From: Pseudisothecium myosuroides
Taxonomy: Eukaryota > Streptophyta > Bryopsida > Hypnales > Lembophyllaceae
Length of the DNA: 64,000 bases
Direction: 5' to 3'
Assembly (NCBI GenBank): GCA_951799445.1
Contig: OX637292.1
Span: 20,649,296 to 20,713,295 of the forward strand
A program made the position numbers and the translations under genes. The notes under the pieces were generated by a model. That model saw nothing but the letters and a program-made list of their open reading frames with translations, was not told the origin of the DNA and did not search any database. Positions 22,600-34,000 of this stretch are shown here, in pieces. Numbering within the stretch: the first letter of the stretch is position 1; each line of letters opens with the position of its first letter.

Positions 22600-25500
22600 T
22601 TAGTATGAAATTACTGAAAACCGGTTCGTCTTCCTAAAAGGTCACGCCTGACAGTTGAAAGTAGTCAATTGAGGAAGGAATTCCTCATCGGTCAAGGCAA
22701 CCTACTGGAAGTTTGCATTTTTGGTCGACTTTGATTCCGCTTCTCTTGCTGGTACTGTTCTGGCAAGAAAGTTCAGGATTTCTGACGTCGCTCTATCATC
22801 ATGGAATGCTTTCGCTTAAAAGAAATACAGAAAATTAGAGCCCCGGCCACTTTGGCACAGTTCTCATTGGCGGATGAGGTGGTTTGACCAGTTCTTCTCT
22901 TCTCCTTGTGAAAAAAGGTGGACTGCGGAATTGTAGTCAAAGGAGCACACAGTAAATCCTTTTTTAAATGCACTCTGAGCGTCACTTTTTCGCATGCACA
23001 GTGCCGGATAAGATTTTCCTCCTCTTCTACGAAATAACTCGGAGGGGTGAGTAGGAACTCCGAATTCCAGCATAGCAGCGTTCGTCATCACTCACTAACT
23101 GCAAGTATCTTCAGCTGAATGTGAAGGCCGTTAATTTCCGATTTTTGGTTTTACAAAAACTGGGCGGCTTCACGGTCGATGTTGGAGAAGTGACTTCCAC
23201 TACGTACCTATATCTCCAATGTCACATACAGAATCCTCTGCATTCACTACCTGTATCGTTACATTACTGAGATTGGATTTCACAATTCTCTAGTAATTAT
23301 TGAAGATTATACACAATTACTCAGTAACCGTTTGATTTCCTTCAAATCAAAGAAAGTAACATGATTTCCTCTGTGTAAATAACCAGGAAAGGGTTCCTAT
23401 TCTCTTAAACGGAAGCTTTGCTTCCCTTCCAAATCACACTTCCTTCACTCCAAAGCTGTCACCACTTCTTCCGCTCCCCCTCTGTAGAGCATCCCAACCT
23501 CTTCCATGCTTTCGTTCTCTTCTTATCACAAGTCTCGGCTCCCACTAGATCGACTCGCCAAGGTACCACTGCCGTCAAACATGGCTGCGCAGGGCCAATA
23601 GAGAATTTATTTGACAAAATTATGAGATAAACATCTCCCAAATGCATGGTTCGATCTTTCCCCTCCAGTCATGTTGACTCCTATATCCTCTCCTTATGCA
23701 ACAACTCTTCCTTCTAGTCTAGAGAGGCGAGGCCTCCAAAATAAAGCTTTCTCGAATGCTTCTGTACGAAGTCGGTGGAGTTCCATGCCCAGTTCCGTGC
23801 ACCTCCTCTTCTACCTGTCTTCCTCCAGTTCCTGTGATTGCAGCTGTCTAAGAGAGCATGCACACATGAGCGTTACCTTTACAAAGTCAATTAAAATTCC
23901 TTAAAAAGCAATACTTTATTCTGTCAAATAGCTTATTTGATGACAGGGACGTCGAGCTGCTGTGCCTACCAAAGTGACACCTGTTGATGCCGTTCAGGGC
24001 ACTCGCCTCCGTAAGTTTACTATTCCATAGACTTCTTCACAACATATGCATCAACTCTTTGTACTTGAACTCAAAAACTTTGCTCACCAATTACAATTTC
24101 TACCTTCTCCAATAGTATAAAATGTCCTCCCAGCCCAAATTGTGTCTCCCTTGCTTTTGGCGTCAACGGCAATAGCTATAGCTATATGCGAACTCTTCAT
24201 TTCAAAGACTTTTACAAGTGACAAAGAGGATAACCTATTCTTCAAGACAATGGTCGTGAACCATATGACTTATACGCGCACCTCCTTCCAGTTTTCAATA
24301 CTCTCTTCATATACAGATTGGTATCACAAAACATACCTCCGTATTACTTTATCATGCCTTTGTAGTGACCCCATCTTCTCGTCTCACAGTCCCCATTGAT
24401 TGCTTGTCCTCCACACAATGGGCAATCCGCTGCAATTCCACTGAAATTTATGAAACAATAGCAGCTACACAGAAGAAGAAATTTTGCATGATGTGAACAC
24501 GGCATAACATCTCATCGTAGTTTCCAAAAAATAAAACAAAGGACGACCTCTACTAAGACTGCATTTTCCTTACTGTCCACCTTTAGTAAGTCATGTGCCA
24601 TGTTTTACGTGGTGAAGGAGTTTTTACAGTGTGTTCCGGTTAGCAAAATTCAGAAATCGCCGAAGCAAGACCTGAACCACGCCCATTCTTCATGAAATCC
24701 TCTGCAGTGTCCACTGAGGTGTGTTTCAGTACATGAGAAGAAGTAGGTGATCAAGAACAGGAGACGGTGAAATATGTAAGCCATGACTTCCTGAAGGTGG
24801 ACACTAAGGAATTCCAATGGAAGAAATTTCATACCCCACTGCAGCGCAAAGAAAGTTCACTTTTTAGTGATTCCACCTCCGCAATACCTTGGTGATCCAA
24901 TACTGTTGTGGTTCCCGAAGTCATGAACTTCCTCCCAACTCCATCTGCACATAGACTCTCGTCAGAATTCTTTACAATGTAATGTCATCTTCTTCAGTGC
25001 GTTTCAAAAATTCCTTTGTACACTTGAATATGTAACACACTAAAAATTTAGTAGTCACAATTTGACCTACTCCCCCCTACATCCAGCATATGAAAAATAT
25101 ATGATCATGCAGATAGGGCCCATGAATCCCTGCATTGATACCCTTGTGCCCAATGTGCCAGCCTCATTGTCGGTGCAGGAATACATCATCGGCAAGAATT
25201 TTTTCCACTTGAAGACATCGAGAAGATTCACTTTCATCAAATACAAAGTTCCAACAGTGTGCACACTTTTGTTTCATGCGGAATAAATATAATGATCAAT
25301 TCCTTCCATGATAAAGGCAAATACTTTCTCAATGTAGGATCCCCTTACCATCTCTTTTCTGAACTAACAACTTACTTCCAAATACCGTACCTGCAATACT
25401 CGTGTGCATTCCTAGTTAGTAATATATATCCATATCCAGTACAACTATTTCCAAATGCTGAATGACATTGTAATTGACAATTGAGTCTACTCCACACAGG

Positions 25501-27003
25501 GCAGAAGAAGTCACCTTCTATGTGTCCATGACTCCCACGGTTCTCACTCCCATGGTTCATAACAGAACATAGTGATGTCCGTAGCTTGCACTTGAAATCC
25601 ACTTCATTCAAGAAGTTCAAGGCTGACAACGTCATTGTCAATGAATCTCCCCTATAGGTCGCAGTCCAAAGGAAAAACAAAATTCCTTCATTCACGACCA
25701 GTCCTCTTCTTCCTTAGATGAAATTCACAAAAAATCATGAAATAACAGGCACTCTAGAAGTCAGTATCTCATGCAATAGAACATTATCCTCATTCAAGTA
25801 GAAGGCACGAGCACGTACAAAACAATTTCTATAAGACAATAAGTCTTGAACCTAGGAATACAGATTTCAAATCATCAAAACAAGAAATCAGTGTACCACA
25901 TTCATTTTGGAACGGCTCCATAAAGTACTGCTGCCATCCACCAAGACCACGTCCTTCCTTTTATAACAAATTATGACACAAGAAGTGAAAGCCAATGTCA
26001 CCTGCATTTGAACAATAATATAAGTGAACAAATTAAACTCGAAAAAATGTGAAACCGGTCACATTCGGTAAGTCCTCCCTTTCACCTACTTCTTTTATTC
26101 CAAGATGTCACTATTACAGACAGCGTAATACAACAACTTCAATATTATCTCGTTTTCCCCAAAAATGACGTACACAACATACCGAGGACTTCCCTCAAAC
26201 TAACAATAACTTTTCATAATGACTTTGCACCTCCTATTTCTCGTCCATGTGGTTTTACAACTTCTCATTTTATTTCAATGACAGCTTCAACCGGGCGGAC
26301 CACATATCCCTTCCTGGAATGAACCTCCAATTCAACTTATTCGGCTGTCCAGCTCTTTTCAAAAAACTATATCACCATCTGCAATTCTGCATCCTCTATT
26401 TTCAGCACTGGGGCTTTACTGCTTGTTCTGATTGAATCCTGTGTTCCTCTAAGCATATGTCAGTTCGTGTACATAAGCTTGTTCATATCGACTTCATCAA
26501 ATTGAAAAAAAAACCCGTTCTTGTACCCTACTTTAAATTATTTAGTGGCAACTGCCGACTATAGCACCTCCAAAGACTGGCCCTGAACTAAAGCCTTCAA
26601 GTTAAAGTGCAGTACCTTAGACGACGATCGGTGCTTCTGAACTTGCAACCTCTTCAATGTTCGTCTCCTCTGAATTTGCCACCTCCCCCCAAGGAAATGT
26701 GTTGTCTCCAGTGTCCTCTACAATTCTATAATTTGAAAGAAAAAATTACAGTACTACTCGAACATCATGATTTTTACGTCTTCGATGCTATTTTATGTAC
26801 ACAACTTACAACAATTTCGTTCAATGCCACTCGTCCGGTAAAAGTGCTCAACACAACAAATACACAAGAATCGGTACAAAAAGAAAGCAATTTCACAGAG
26901 TGCACAGTCATAATTCCATCACTCGCCCTGTTGTTATTGTTGTCCATCATTCATGTACCGTCTTCCTAGTTTGTTGAACATTGTTTACAAATACCTACTG
27001 CGA
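22600..27003. other. Non-coding left arm of the CACTA element
   Basis: More than 4 kb without a recognisable gene. There are isolated exon-like pieces, such as 23950-24011 bounded by 'tgatgacag' and 'cgcctccgtaag', and several short proline- or serine-rich frames, but I could not join them into a protein. It may hold subterminal binding repeats or degraded captured exons. Confidence 0.45.
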
Positions 27004-27008
27004 CAAAC
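27004..27008. other. 5-bp target duplication CAAAC, left copy
   Basis: CAAAC directly before TGTCGCA; the identical CAAAC follows TGCGACA at 30495-30499. Confidence 0.85.
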
Positions 27009-27240
27009 TGTCGCAAGGTAAATTTTTGGTTTTTTGTAAGTTATCTAAATCTTGGAACGGAAACCGAGATCTGGGATCCGGATTCAAGTAGGAGGTAACC
27101 GATAACCGGAAATTAACTAATGGAACGGAATAGATGACAATCCGGAATTGATCTGAATCTGAACCGGATTAGAGTTAGAACGGATCTGAGTTGGATCGGA
27201 ATGGGTCAGGAATGGATTTGGTCATGATGACAGATTAGAC

Positions 27241-27249
27241 TATATATGG
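27241..27249 (+). promoter_or_regulatory. TATA box of the LTR-borne ORF
   Basis: TATATATGG about 275 bp upstream of the ORF's ATG, at the change from AT-rich to GC-rich sequence. Suggests that the LTR promoter drives the ORF directly. Confidence 0.5.
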
Positions 27250-27523
27250 GCTGACCAATCCAGTGGCCACTCTTTTTCAATCTTCATTTGCGGAAATCTC
27301 GCTCCAGCGCGTACTTAGCCTCTCTTCCTAGCGTTTTGCTTTCTTGTTTTGAGTTGGTTTGTGTGTGCATGTTAGTGTGTTAGGGCGCGCAGCGCTTTAG
27401 TGTGCGTTGCAGGTTTAGAGGTATTCCGGTTGAGATCGGAAGAGCGAAGGTGAGAAACGGGACGTGCGGCTAGGAGAGGGAAAGGTAGCCACAGTCAGGA
27501 TCCGGTTAGCTCAGTTCGTGTCC

Positions 27524-29293
27524 ATGCCTCAGCTCCGTAAGAGTAGAGCAGGGCCGTCCAGTTCCTCCGCAGCAGAAGTAAAACTCCAGAAGGTGTGTCC
27601 GGTTATTCCAACGGACGAGAAGGAAAAGGACAACCTGATGGAGGATTTGGCCAAAATGGGTTGCAGAGGACTGATCGATAAACCCTGGGGGTTTAGGGAG
27701 GAGCAGATGATTCGAGAGTTACTCGGAAAGCTCTCCAACCAGTTTGAGAGAACTCTCCGCGGAAGTCCGGGCAACTGGACGGAGGAGATGTGGAAGGCCG
27801 TGTATGAATTCCGGTCTGGAGGTCGAGGGATGGCCTCCTCGAAGGAGGGTTACACTCGGGGGAAATTCCGGTACAACGTGGACTCCAAGGATGGGCACGC
27901 GGTGGCAGATTGTCTGGACGACCGGCATCGGAACCTTCTCCAGTTCCTGGTTCCGATCATCCACCCGGAGAAGCCGACGAGGGTGACCATCGCCATCGGG
28001 AACCTCATTTTCGGAGCCCTGAGCGGGGAACGGAAAGTGGACTGGGCCAGGATTTTGTTCGACCTGGTCAACCGGCTAATTTCGAAGATCGGAGGAAGTA
28101 GACCGACTCCGTTGAGTCCCTACCTCGTCCATCTGTACAAGCACAATCAACTCCTCACGGATACGGAGGAGAAGGAGTGGAAGATGCATGAGTCACTCCT
28201 GAAATATGGGGAATCGGAATCGGAAGAAGAAGAACAGGAAGAAGTATCCGGTTCCGAGGAGGAAGAAGAGGAAGAGGAGGAGCTACACCGGCTGCAGCAC
28301 AAGCGGCAGAAGACGACGCCTCCTAACCGGAGAAGAACCCCAACCCCTCCGGTTGAGACCTCCAGCCCAGGGAAGAAACCGGTTTCTGAAGAACCGGGTC
28401 CTTCCGGATCGGATCTGACGGATCCGTTCAACCAGGTGGTCAACATCCTGAGTGATGTGCGAGCAGACTGGACGATGAAGAAGCTGATTCTGAATCAGAT
28501 CAGCGAGCTGGTGGGAGCACCAGTAAACAGCAACCTGGCAGGAATGGTTGCAGATTTTATCTCCAGCCCGGATGAGATCCGGAAGCAAGAAGCGGAGATC
28601 CGACGACTCCAGGAGGAGAACGAGTCGTTGAAGACGGAAATGTTGCTCCTCAAGGAGGACATGGCTACCACCCGGGAGATGGCAGAGGCTACCCGAAAAG
28701 TAGCGGAGGACGTGAAGGCCACATTCGGAGCAACCGGAGAGGCCATCACCAAGTCAAAGTTGTTTGACGAGGGAGTCCTCAAGGAGAATAAGATATCCGG
28801 GACCAGGTTGGTCCGGATTTTGACAGACTACTCCGAAAAGGTGGAGTTAGTCATGATGGACGCGCGAGAGGCTGCAAACCGGATGGAGGAGAGCAGCAAG
28901 AAGCTGAACGGAGTGACGTTGTCACGGTCGTTCCATCTGTCCGACCTTTCAATGCCCGGATCTTTTCCGAACGTGGGCATTCCAACGGAAGGAAAGGATC
29001 GGACTCCCCAGTCCAAGAAGAGTGGGAGGAAACTTGCGCACACCATCAACCTGGATTCGTCACTGGATCTCCCAGAACGTGAAATAGGGGAGCGGAACCG
29101 GAACCTGACGGACGTTTTCGAGCAGCTTGGAACGGACCCGCCTAGAAGTCCCAGACTGAACCCGGGGAAGGATCAAAGTATGGATCTGACCCCAGATCAG
29201 GGTGAGGATCAAGAACAGAGCGTGCACCAAGGCGAAGACGAAGTCATGGACGAAGGAACGGATCAAGGAGTAGATCCGGTTATGGTAGGGTAG
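27524..29293 (+). CDS. LTR-borne 589-aa retroelement accessory protein
   Basis: The open frame extends upstream to 27464, but the first ATG is at 27524 (SMPQLRKS...). The protein is unspliced and intact. Layout by residue from this ATG: basic start; a folded-looking region of roughly 25-225 with PWGFREEQMIRELLGKL and, further on, TIAIGNLIFGALSG and WARILFDLVNRLISKIG; an acidic stretch (about 230-260, runs of Glu); a Pro/Thr/Arg-rich linker; a coiled coil (about 345-415, heptads around IRRLQEENESLKTEMLLL); an acidic Gln-Gly-Asp-repeating tail. The middle block (vhIG.LI... followed by LiS.l at a fixed distance) recalls the 'putative plant transposon protein' domain of Ogre/Tat ORF1 proteins. 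That assignment is tentative. No zinc knuckle, protease or RT motif. Function unknown; chaperone, silencing-related or nuclear roles are all possible. Confidence 0.6.
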   Translation: MPQLRKSRAGPSSSSAAEVKLQKVCPVIPTDEKEKDNLMEDLAKMGCRGLIDKPWGFREEQMIRELLGKLSNQFERTLRGSPGNWTEEMWKAVYEFRSGGRGMASSKEGYTRGKFRYNVDSKDGHAVADCLDDRHRNLLQFLVPIIHPEKPTRVTIAIGNLIFGALSGERKVDWARILFDLVNRLISKIGGSRPTPLSPYLVHLYKHNQLLTDTEEKEWKMHESLLKYGESESEEEEQEEVSGSEEEEEEEEELHRLQHKRQKTTPPNRRRTPTPPVETSSPGKKPVSEEPGPSGSDLTDPFNQVVNILSDVRADWTMKKLILNQISELVGAPVNSNLAGMVADFISSPDEIRKQEAEIRRLQEENESLKTEMLLLKEDMATTREMAEATRKVAEDVKATFGATGEAITKSKLFDEGVLKENKISGTRLVRILTDYSEKVELVMMDAREAANRMEESSKKLNGVTLSRSFHLSDLSMPGSFPNVGIPTEGKDRTPQSKKSGRKLAHTINLDSSLDLPEREIGERNRNLTDVFEQLGTDPPRSPRLNPGKDQSMDLTPDQGEDQEQSVHQGEDEVMDEGTDQGVDPVMVG

Positions 29294-30494
29294 TTAGGAT
29301 TTTAGTTGTAAATATTTGTTAGTTAGGACCGGACCAGATTTGATCCGGATGTGCCTGGTCTGGATCGGATGTTTTCCGGTCTGGCCGGCTCGGCGGGGAC
29401 CGAAAGTTCCGCGCGGACTTTCCGGGCCGCTTTATGTTGACTTTTTGAGTTTTAAAATGTATATAGTCAGTCTCTGCGAAGGAGACTGGGAGTCTTTTCC
29501 CTTGAGTTTTCATGCATTTTCTATTGATTTTTTGTTGTACGTCTCTCCCGCGCGTGGCAGGGCTGTTTTGGTGAGGAGTTAGGAAAATGTATGCAGATTC
29601 TAGAGAGATTTCTCCCCTTGGTGTGTTTGTTTTGCTCTTATGTGCATGTGAGTGGGTTTTCTAAGTGTTGGGAGCGGATTTCAGTTCCTCAGCGCCTCTA
29701 CAGTTCACGATTCCGGGCGAGAAAACCGTTGTTAGGCTAGGCGGATAGGGAAGGAGTCCTTAAATGCGCTAGAACTCCTGGATAGGAAATCCGGTTGAGT
29801 GCCCGATCTCCCGTGAGGTCTCGCTGCCCTAGTTGGTAAACGGAAGGACTTTAGTTGATGTTGGAACGGACGAGTTCGCTTGTAACCACCTAACTCCGCA
29901 CGGAGGGAACTTGGCATCAAGGTCGTTGTAGTATGAGAGGATCGTACGGGGGGTCTTTGTGTGACCTGCAAACCGGATCGCTGTCCGGGGGGCTGTGAGA
30001 GATCAAACCGGATTCGCGCTAGTGTAGGAAGTAGTGGATTAGAGAAGTGGGTCTTCAGCCACTATAAGTCACGGAAGGAGTGGCGGGCCTGCCACTCTCA
30101 AAAGCAAGCGGCGAACCCTCTGATGGTGAAACAGAGGCTAAACTAAACCGGAGTGGAGTGAGAGTAAGTGTGTGAGGACCGGATCGGATCGGTCCAGAGG
30201 AGTTCCAGGATCAGAAGTGTTAGGATCCTGGGTTGTGGAAGTTTTACGGGACCGAATAGCTTGACAGACCGGAAGAAATAGAGAGAGGTCTGGTCGTTGT
30301 TTTCGGTGTGTTGTTGTTTCCGGTTTTAGATCTAGGACCGGAATGTAGGAATTGGATACTGGCTGAGCTTAAGTTGGGAATAGAGCTAGACACTTCACAG
30401 AATCTCGTGGGTTCGATCTTTAGAGTCATTTTGTTATGCTTTAAAGTGGTTTTTGGGAGTATAACAGGGAATTCGCTTACTCTGTGCTGCGACA
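29294..30494 (+). promoter_or_regulatory. 3' part of the LTR, R/U5-like
   Basis: 1.2 kb of GC-rich non-coding sequence after the ORF, with many CCGG and GGATCCGG words and then the AT-richer U5-like tail ending TGCGACA. The polyadenylation site is not evident. Confidence 0.4.
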
Positions 30495-31090
30495 CAAACC
30501 CCTCATAAACAACACGCTGTCACATACGCTCCATTGGATGATTGAAAACCGTCTCCAACCCCACTTCACATAATCACTTTTGCTATCAATGAATGCACTG
30601 AATGTGTTCTAGTGGATGTACAAAATGATTGCAATGAGTTTTAAATTAAATACTTCAGCAGTATGCTCTGTAAAGTGATCTCTATCAACGTGTACCACTA
30701 CAGTTGCCAGAGCAACAACTCACGTACAGAGTTCTCAATCCATGGCCAAACAAGATTTTCATCATTTTTTACAAAACAAGGAAGCGTACCTGCACTTTGA
30801 CGGCTACGCTCATGAAATAATCATACACTTCAAACGTGGGGGGGGCGGCTGAAGTGTCATAAATCAAATTTTATAAAAAAAAAAAACTCATAAAAAAAAA
30901 ATACACAACACCTACCTCCTAACAACTGCTAACCTACTCTACCATAAGAAGATTTACTAAAAACTGAAACCAAACTTCTGAATTCAAAATGCATTCTAAT
31001 GCATGAGAACACTCAACTTTCGATCAGAAGAAGTCCTCCATAGCACTGTCATGCGTTACAACTTCAATCTTCATCTGTACTCATGTCCTC
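30495..31090. other. CACTA-internal spacer
   Basis: Contains a G run followed by A runs (30838-30900) and no gene. It separates the LTR insertion from the 3' end of the TNP2-like gene. Confidence 0.5.
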
Positions 31091-34000
31091 CTAGGCTTTG
31101 TCATCCGTTTCTTCATCCTCCAAGTCTATACCATCGAACTCTATCGGAACATCAGGAACTATTAAATCTAGTTCCGTCACATTTTGTCCCCAACTCTCGC
31201 CTACGCCATCACCATAGTCTGCGTCTTCTTCAGCATCTGATTGTTCTGTGTCTACCACCGAGTTCAAATCTAGCATGTGCTCCAACGGTGGAATACAGTC
31301 CACTCCACTTTCCTGGAATACACGCGTGGACCTTGCCTCCGTGCTTACTACTACGGACCATTTTGGTTCTTCAACAAAGTCAACAAAAAAAATTAGAGAC
31401 GCCTGCACAGGGAAAACGAACGAATTCGCTGACCTTCGCATCAGCCGATTAGTCTTCACCATCGTGAATCCCAAATTTGTTGTTCCTCAAGAACGCTACT
31501 GGACCTCTACTAATAGGTGTCACCCAATCATAGAAAAGTAAAATGGGTTTCACCCGTCCGTAATCAAGCTCCAAAATTTCCTTCACTTTACCGAAGTATG
31601 TAACTGGCCCTGAGACGAAATTCAAATCGGAAAGGCCACTTCGCTACAATGTTTCGCAAGTTACTGTCACTCCACTGTCTACTATCACCAAGTTCAGCTC
31701 AGCATGGCTAACACGGTAATGATTCCCGTACGCTTTCATGGATCTAAATGAGCGTGTCCTCAATCTCGGTGGGATGGACAGGTCAACAATGTCATCATCC
31801 AAGACTTGAGTAGCGGATTGCACAAAAATTTTTATCCACTCCTCAAAATTCTCAATGGCGGTCAATTCAAGTGGATACTGCATCCTCCTTCGTTGTTGTG
31901 GATGAACTTCACGTCTGTAAGACGCTCTGGCATTCGTCATGTCCACAGACATCTGTTTATGAGTCCTGCCACAGAGATACCATGAAATTCACAGTATCAT
32001 TCACTTGAACCAGTAATTTTGATCCTCACATGGACATAGCATACACAGATGCCTTTAAAATTAAAGAAAAATTGCTTTCAAGAACAAAATAGTGCTTCAA
32101 TAGAAGAAGTGCAAAAAATCACAAGAACAGAATCCGAAACTTAAAAGTCACTCTCGTAGTGTGTCCAAGCAAGAGGAGTTACTAAGCACACACGAATGCG
32201 CCCAAGAGCACTTTTCATAGGAAAGTATTCGAATTCTAAAACTTGCACACGGAACCTCGCCACAGTCTCCTGGTTCTTCGTCTCCATCCCAAACTCTTTT
32301 CTTTGTCGATTCGCATTCCAAAAGATATTCAGTGGATAGACCGAGTCCCACTTCCATTGCAGTGCCAATAGCCATACAGCCTTCAGGGTGGGCTTTGTTT
32401 CGCACGTAGGTCTTCATATATTTCATGTACCTTTCCAAAGGGTACATCCAACGGTTCTGCACTGGACTGCAAAAGTGAAGCTCTTCCACTAAGTGCACGA
32501 CGAGGTGAGTCATGGGATCAAAAAATGAAGGAGGAAAATGTCTTTCAAGCAGACACATGGTTATGGCAACTTGTGCACTAAAACCGTCCATTTGTGTGGG
32601 GTCAACGACCTTTGAACATAGTCTTCTGAAAATATCACTCAACTGTACAATAGTTTGCATAACTCCGTCCGGTAGTAAACCCCGGAGACAAGCGGGAAGA
32701 ACTTGCTGGAGTAGGACATGATAATCGTGGCTTTTTAGGCCATGCAAAGTTCCATCAGGGTCAATTCTGGACTTCAGGTTTGACATGAATCCAGTAGGTG
32801 TTTTCAAGTTTCTCAGCCTGTCTATGAGTTTCCTCCTATTTTCTGAAACAGTACATATGGAGCTATAGGAATATGGAATCCTGTAAGAGGGGACTTTTGT
32901 TTTCGAATGTGCAAAGGTTTTTTGCAGCCACTTTCTTTCATGTCATTGCGTACGGCAAGACTATCCTTCTTTCCCATTAGCGTACTCAGAAGGTTGTCTG
33001 CAATGTTCTTTTCACAATGCATGACATCGAGAACGTGTCTGATGAGTAGCCTCTGCATACATGAACCATTTTTTTCCAAAAACGTTAATGACACTAATAT
33101 TAGTTTGAAGTTGAACAAATTGAAAGGACAACAAAAAAAACCCTTCAAATAATGGGGTCGTTTATGCCTTGAAAGTGCCTGTATGCATTGGGTGAAATAC
33201 AACTTAGCTAAAAAGTAGAACATGAAACAGAGAAAAGTGAGTTCCTTACATCCCAATAAGGCAATTTGAAAAGAATGGAATGACGCTTCACTCCAAACCA
33301 TTTGACCGGGTCGTTCTCACTGCCTGCACTTCCCCCTGCTTTCAACCATCACTTGCGGGCTTCGCCCCTTCTTCTATGTTCAATGCCAGAAACTCGTTTA
33401 GGTTTGCATCCATGCTCCTCTTTACCATTGAATGCATCAGACATAAACCTGAAAGGGTGATTTTCTGGCAAGTAGCGATGATGGCCTTGAAAAATGTTTT
33501 TCCTTAAGCTCTTAGAGAAATGGGAGTCCACATATGGTCCACAAATAGGACATCCCTGATATCCCTTCGTGACACAACCAGAGATTAACCCGTATGTAGG
33601 GTAATCATGAATTGTCCACATTAAGATACCTCGTAGAGTGAATGTACTTGGCTGGGGACTGGTAGACATGTCCACAGCAGGCACGCCATCCCACAATTGT
33701 AGTAATTCGTCTATCAAAGGTTCTAGGTAGACATCTATATTGACAGACTTCACTGATTCTTTCCCAGGGATGAGAATTGAAAGCATAACAAAGAATCTTT
33801 TTGTAACCATCCAACCAGGGAGGTTGTAATTTAGGAGAAAAACAGGCCACGTGGAATGCTTCGTTGATTTGTCCGTGAAAGGATTCATTCCATCAAGAGC
33901 CAAACCAAGCTTTACATTCCTAGGCTCATCAAAGAAAGTCCTGTCAATGTTTCTAACTTCTTGCCATGCGGGACTATCCATAACCGATCGAACTTTACCA

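Larger units (their letters stand above)
27009..30494 (+). mobile_element. Solo-LTR-like insertion carrying an ORF, 3.5 kb
   Basis: Ends TGTCGCA and TGCGACA (7-bp inverted ends of TG..CA type) with a perfect 5-bp target duplication. The last 130 bp (for example 'tctcgtgggttcgatcttta' at 30402-30421) resemble the U5 region of plant Ty3/gypsy LTRs. I see no direct repeat of the first bases near the right end, nor a U5-like block near the left end. So this is best read as one very long LTR left after LTR-LTR recombination, not as a complete element. It holds a TATA box and a long intact ORF. It is markedly GC-richer than its host element and dense in CCGG. Alternative: a non-autonomous element of unknown class with retroviral-type integration. 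Confidence 0.7.

Noticed and set aside
23946..24011. Possible exon with CAG acceptor and GTAAGT donor
   Set aside because: Frame is open but no partner exon could be joined; kept only as a remark for the CACTA left arm.
25062..25695. Several open frames of 65-107 codons on both strands
   Set aside because: Mutually overlapping, no splice logic or known motif.
26607..26969. 120-aa open frame
   Set aside because: No domain, no homologue recognised, ends in a low-complexity hydrophobic run; likely chance.
29920..29960. 'gtagtatgagaggatcgtacgg' resembling the large-subunit rRNA sarcin-ricin loop
   Set aside because: Match of only about 12 bases, with no rRNA context on either side.
30395..30425. 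'gggttcgatc' resembling a tRNA B box
   Set aside because: No matching A box, clover-leaf or SINE structure. It fits the U5-like end of the LTR better.
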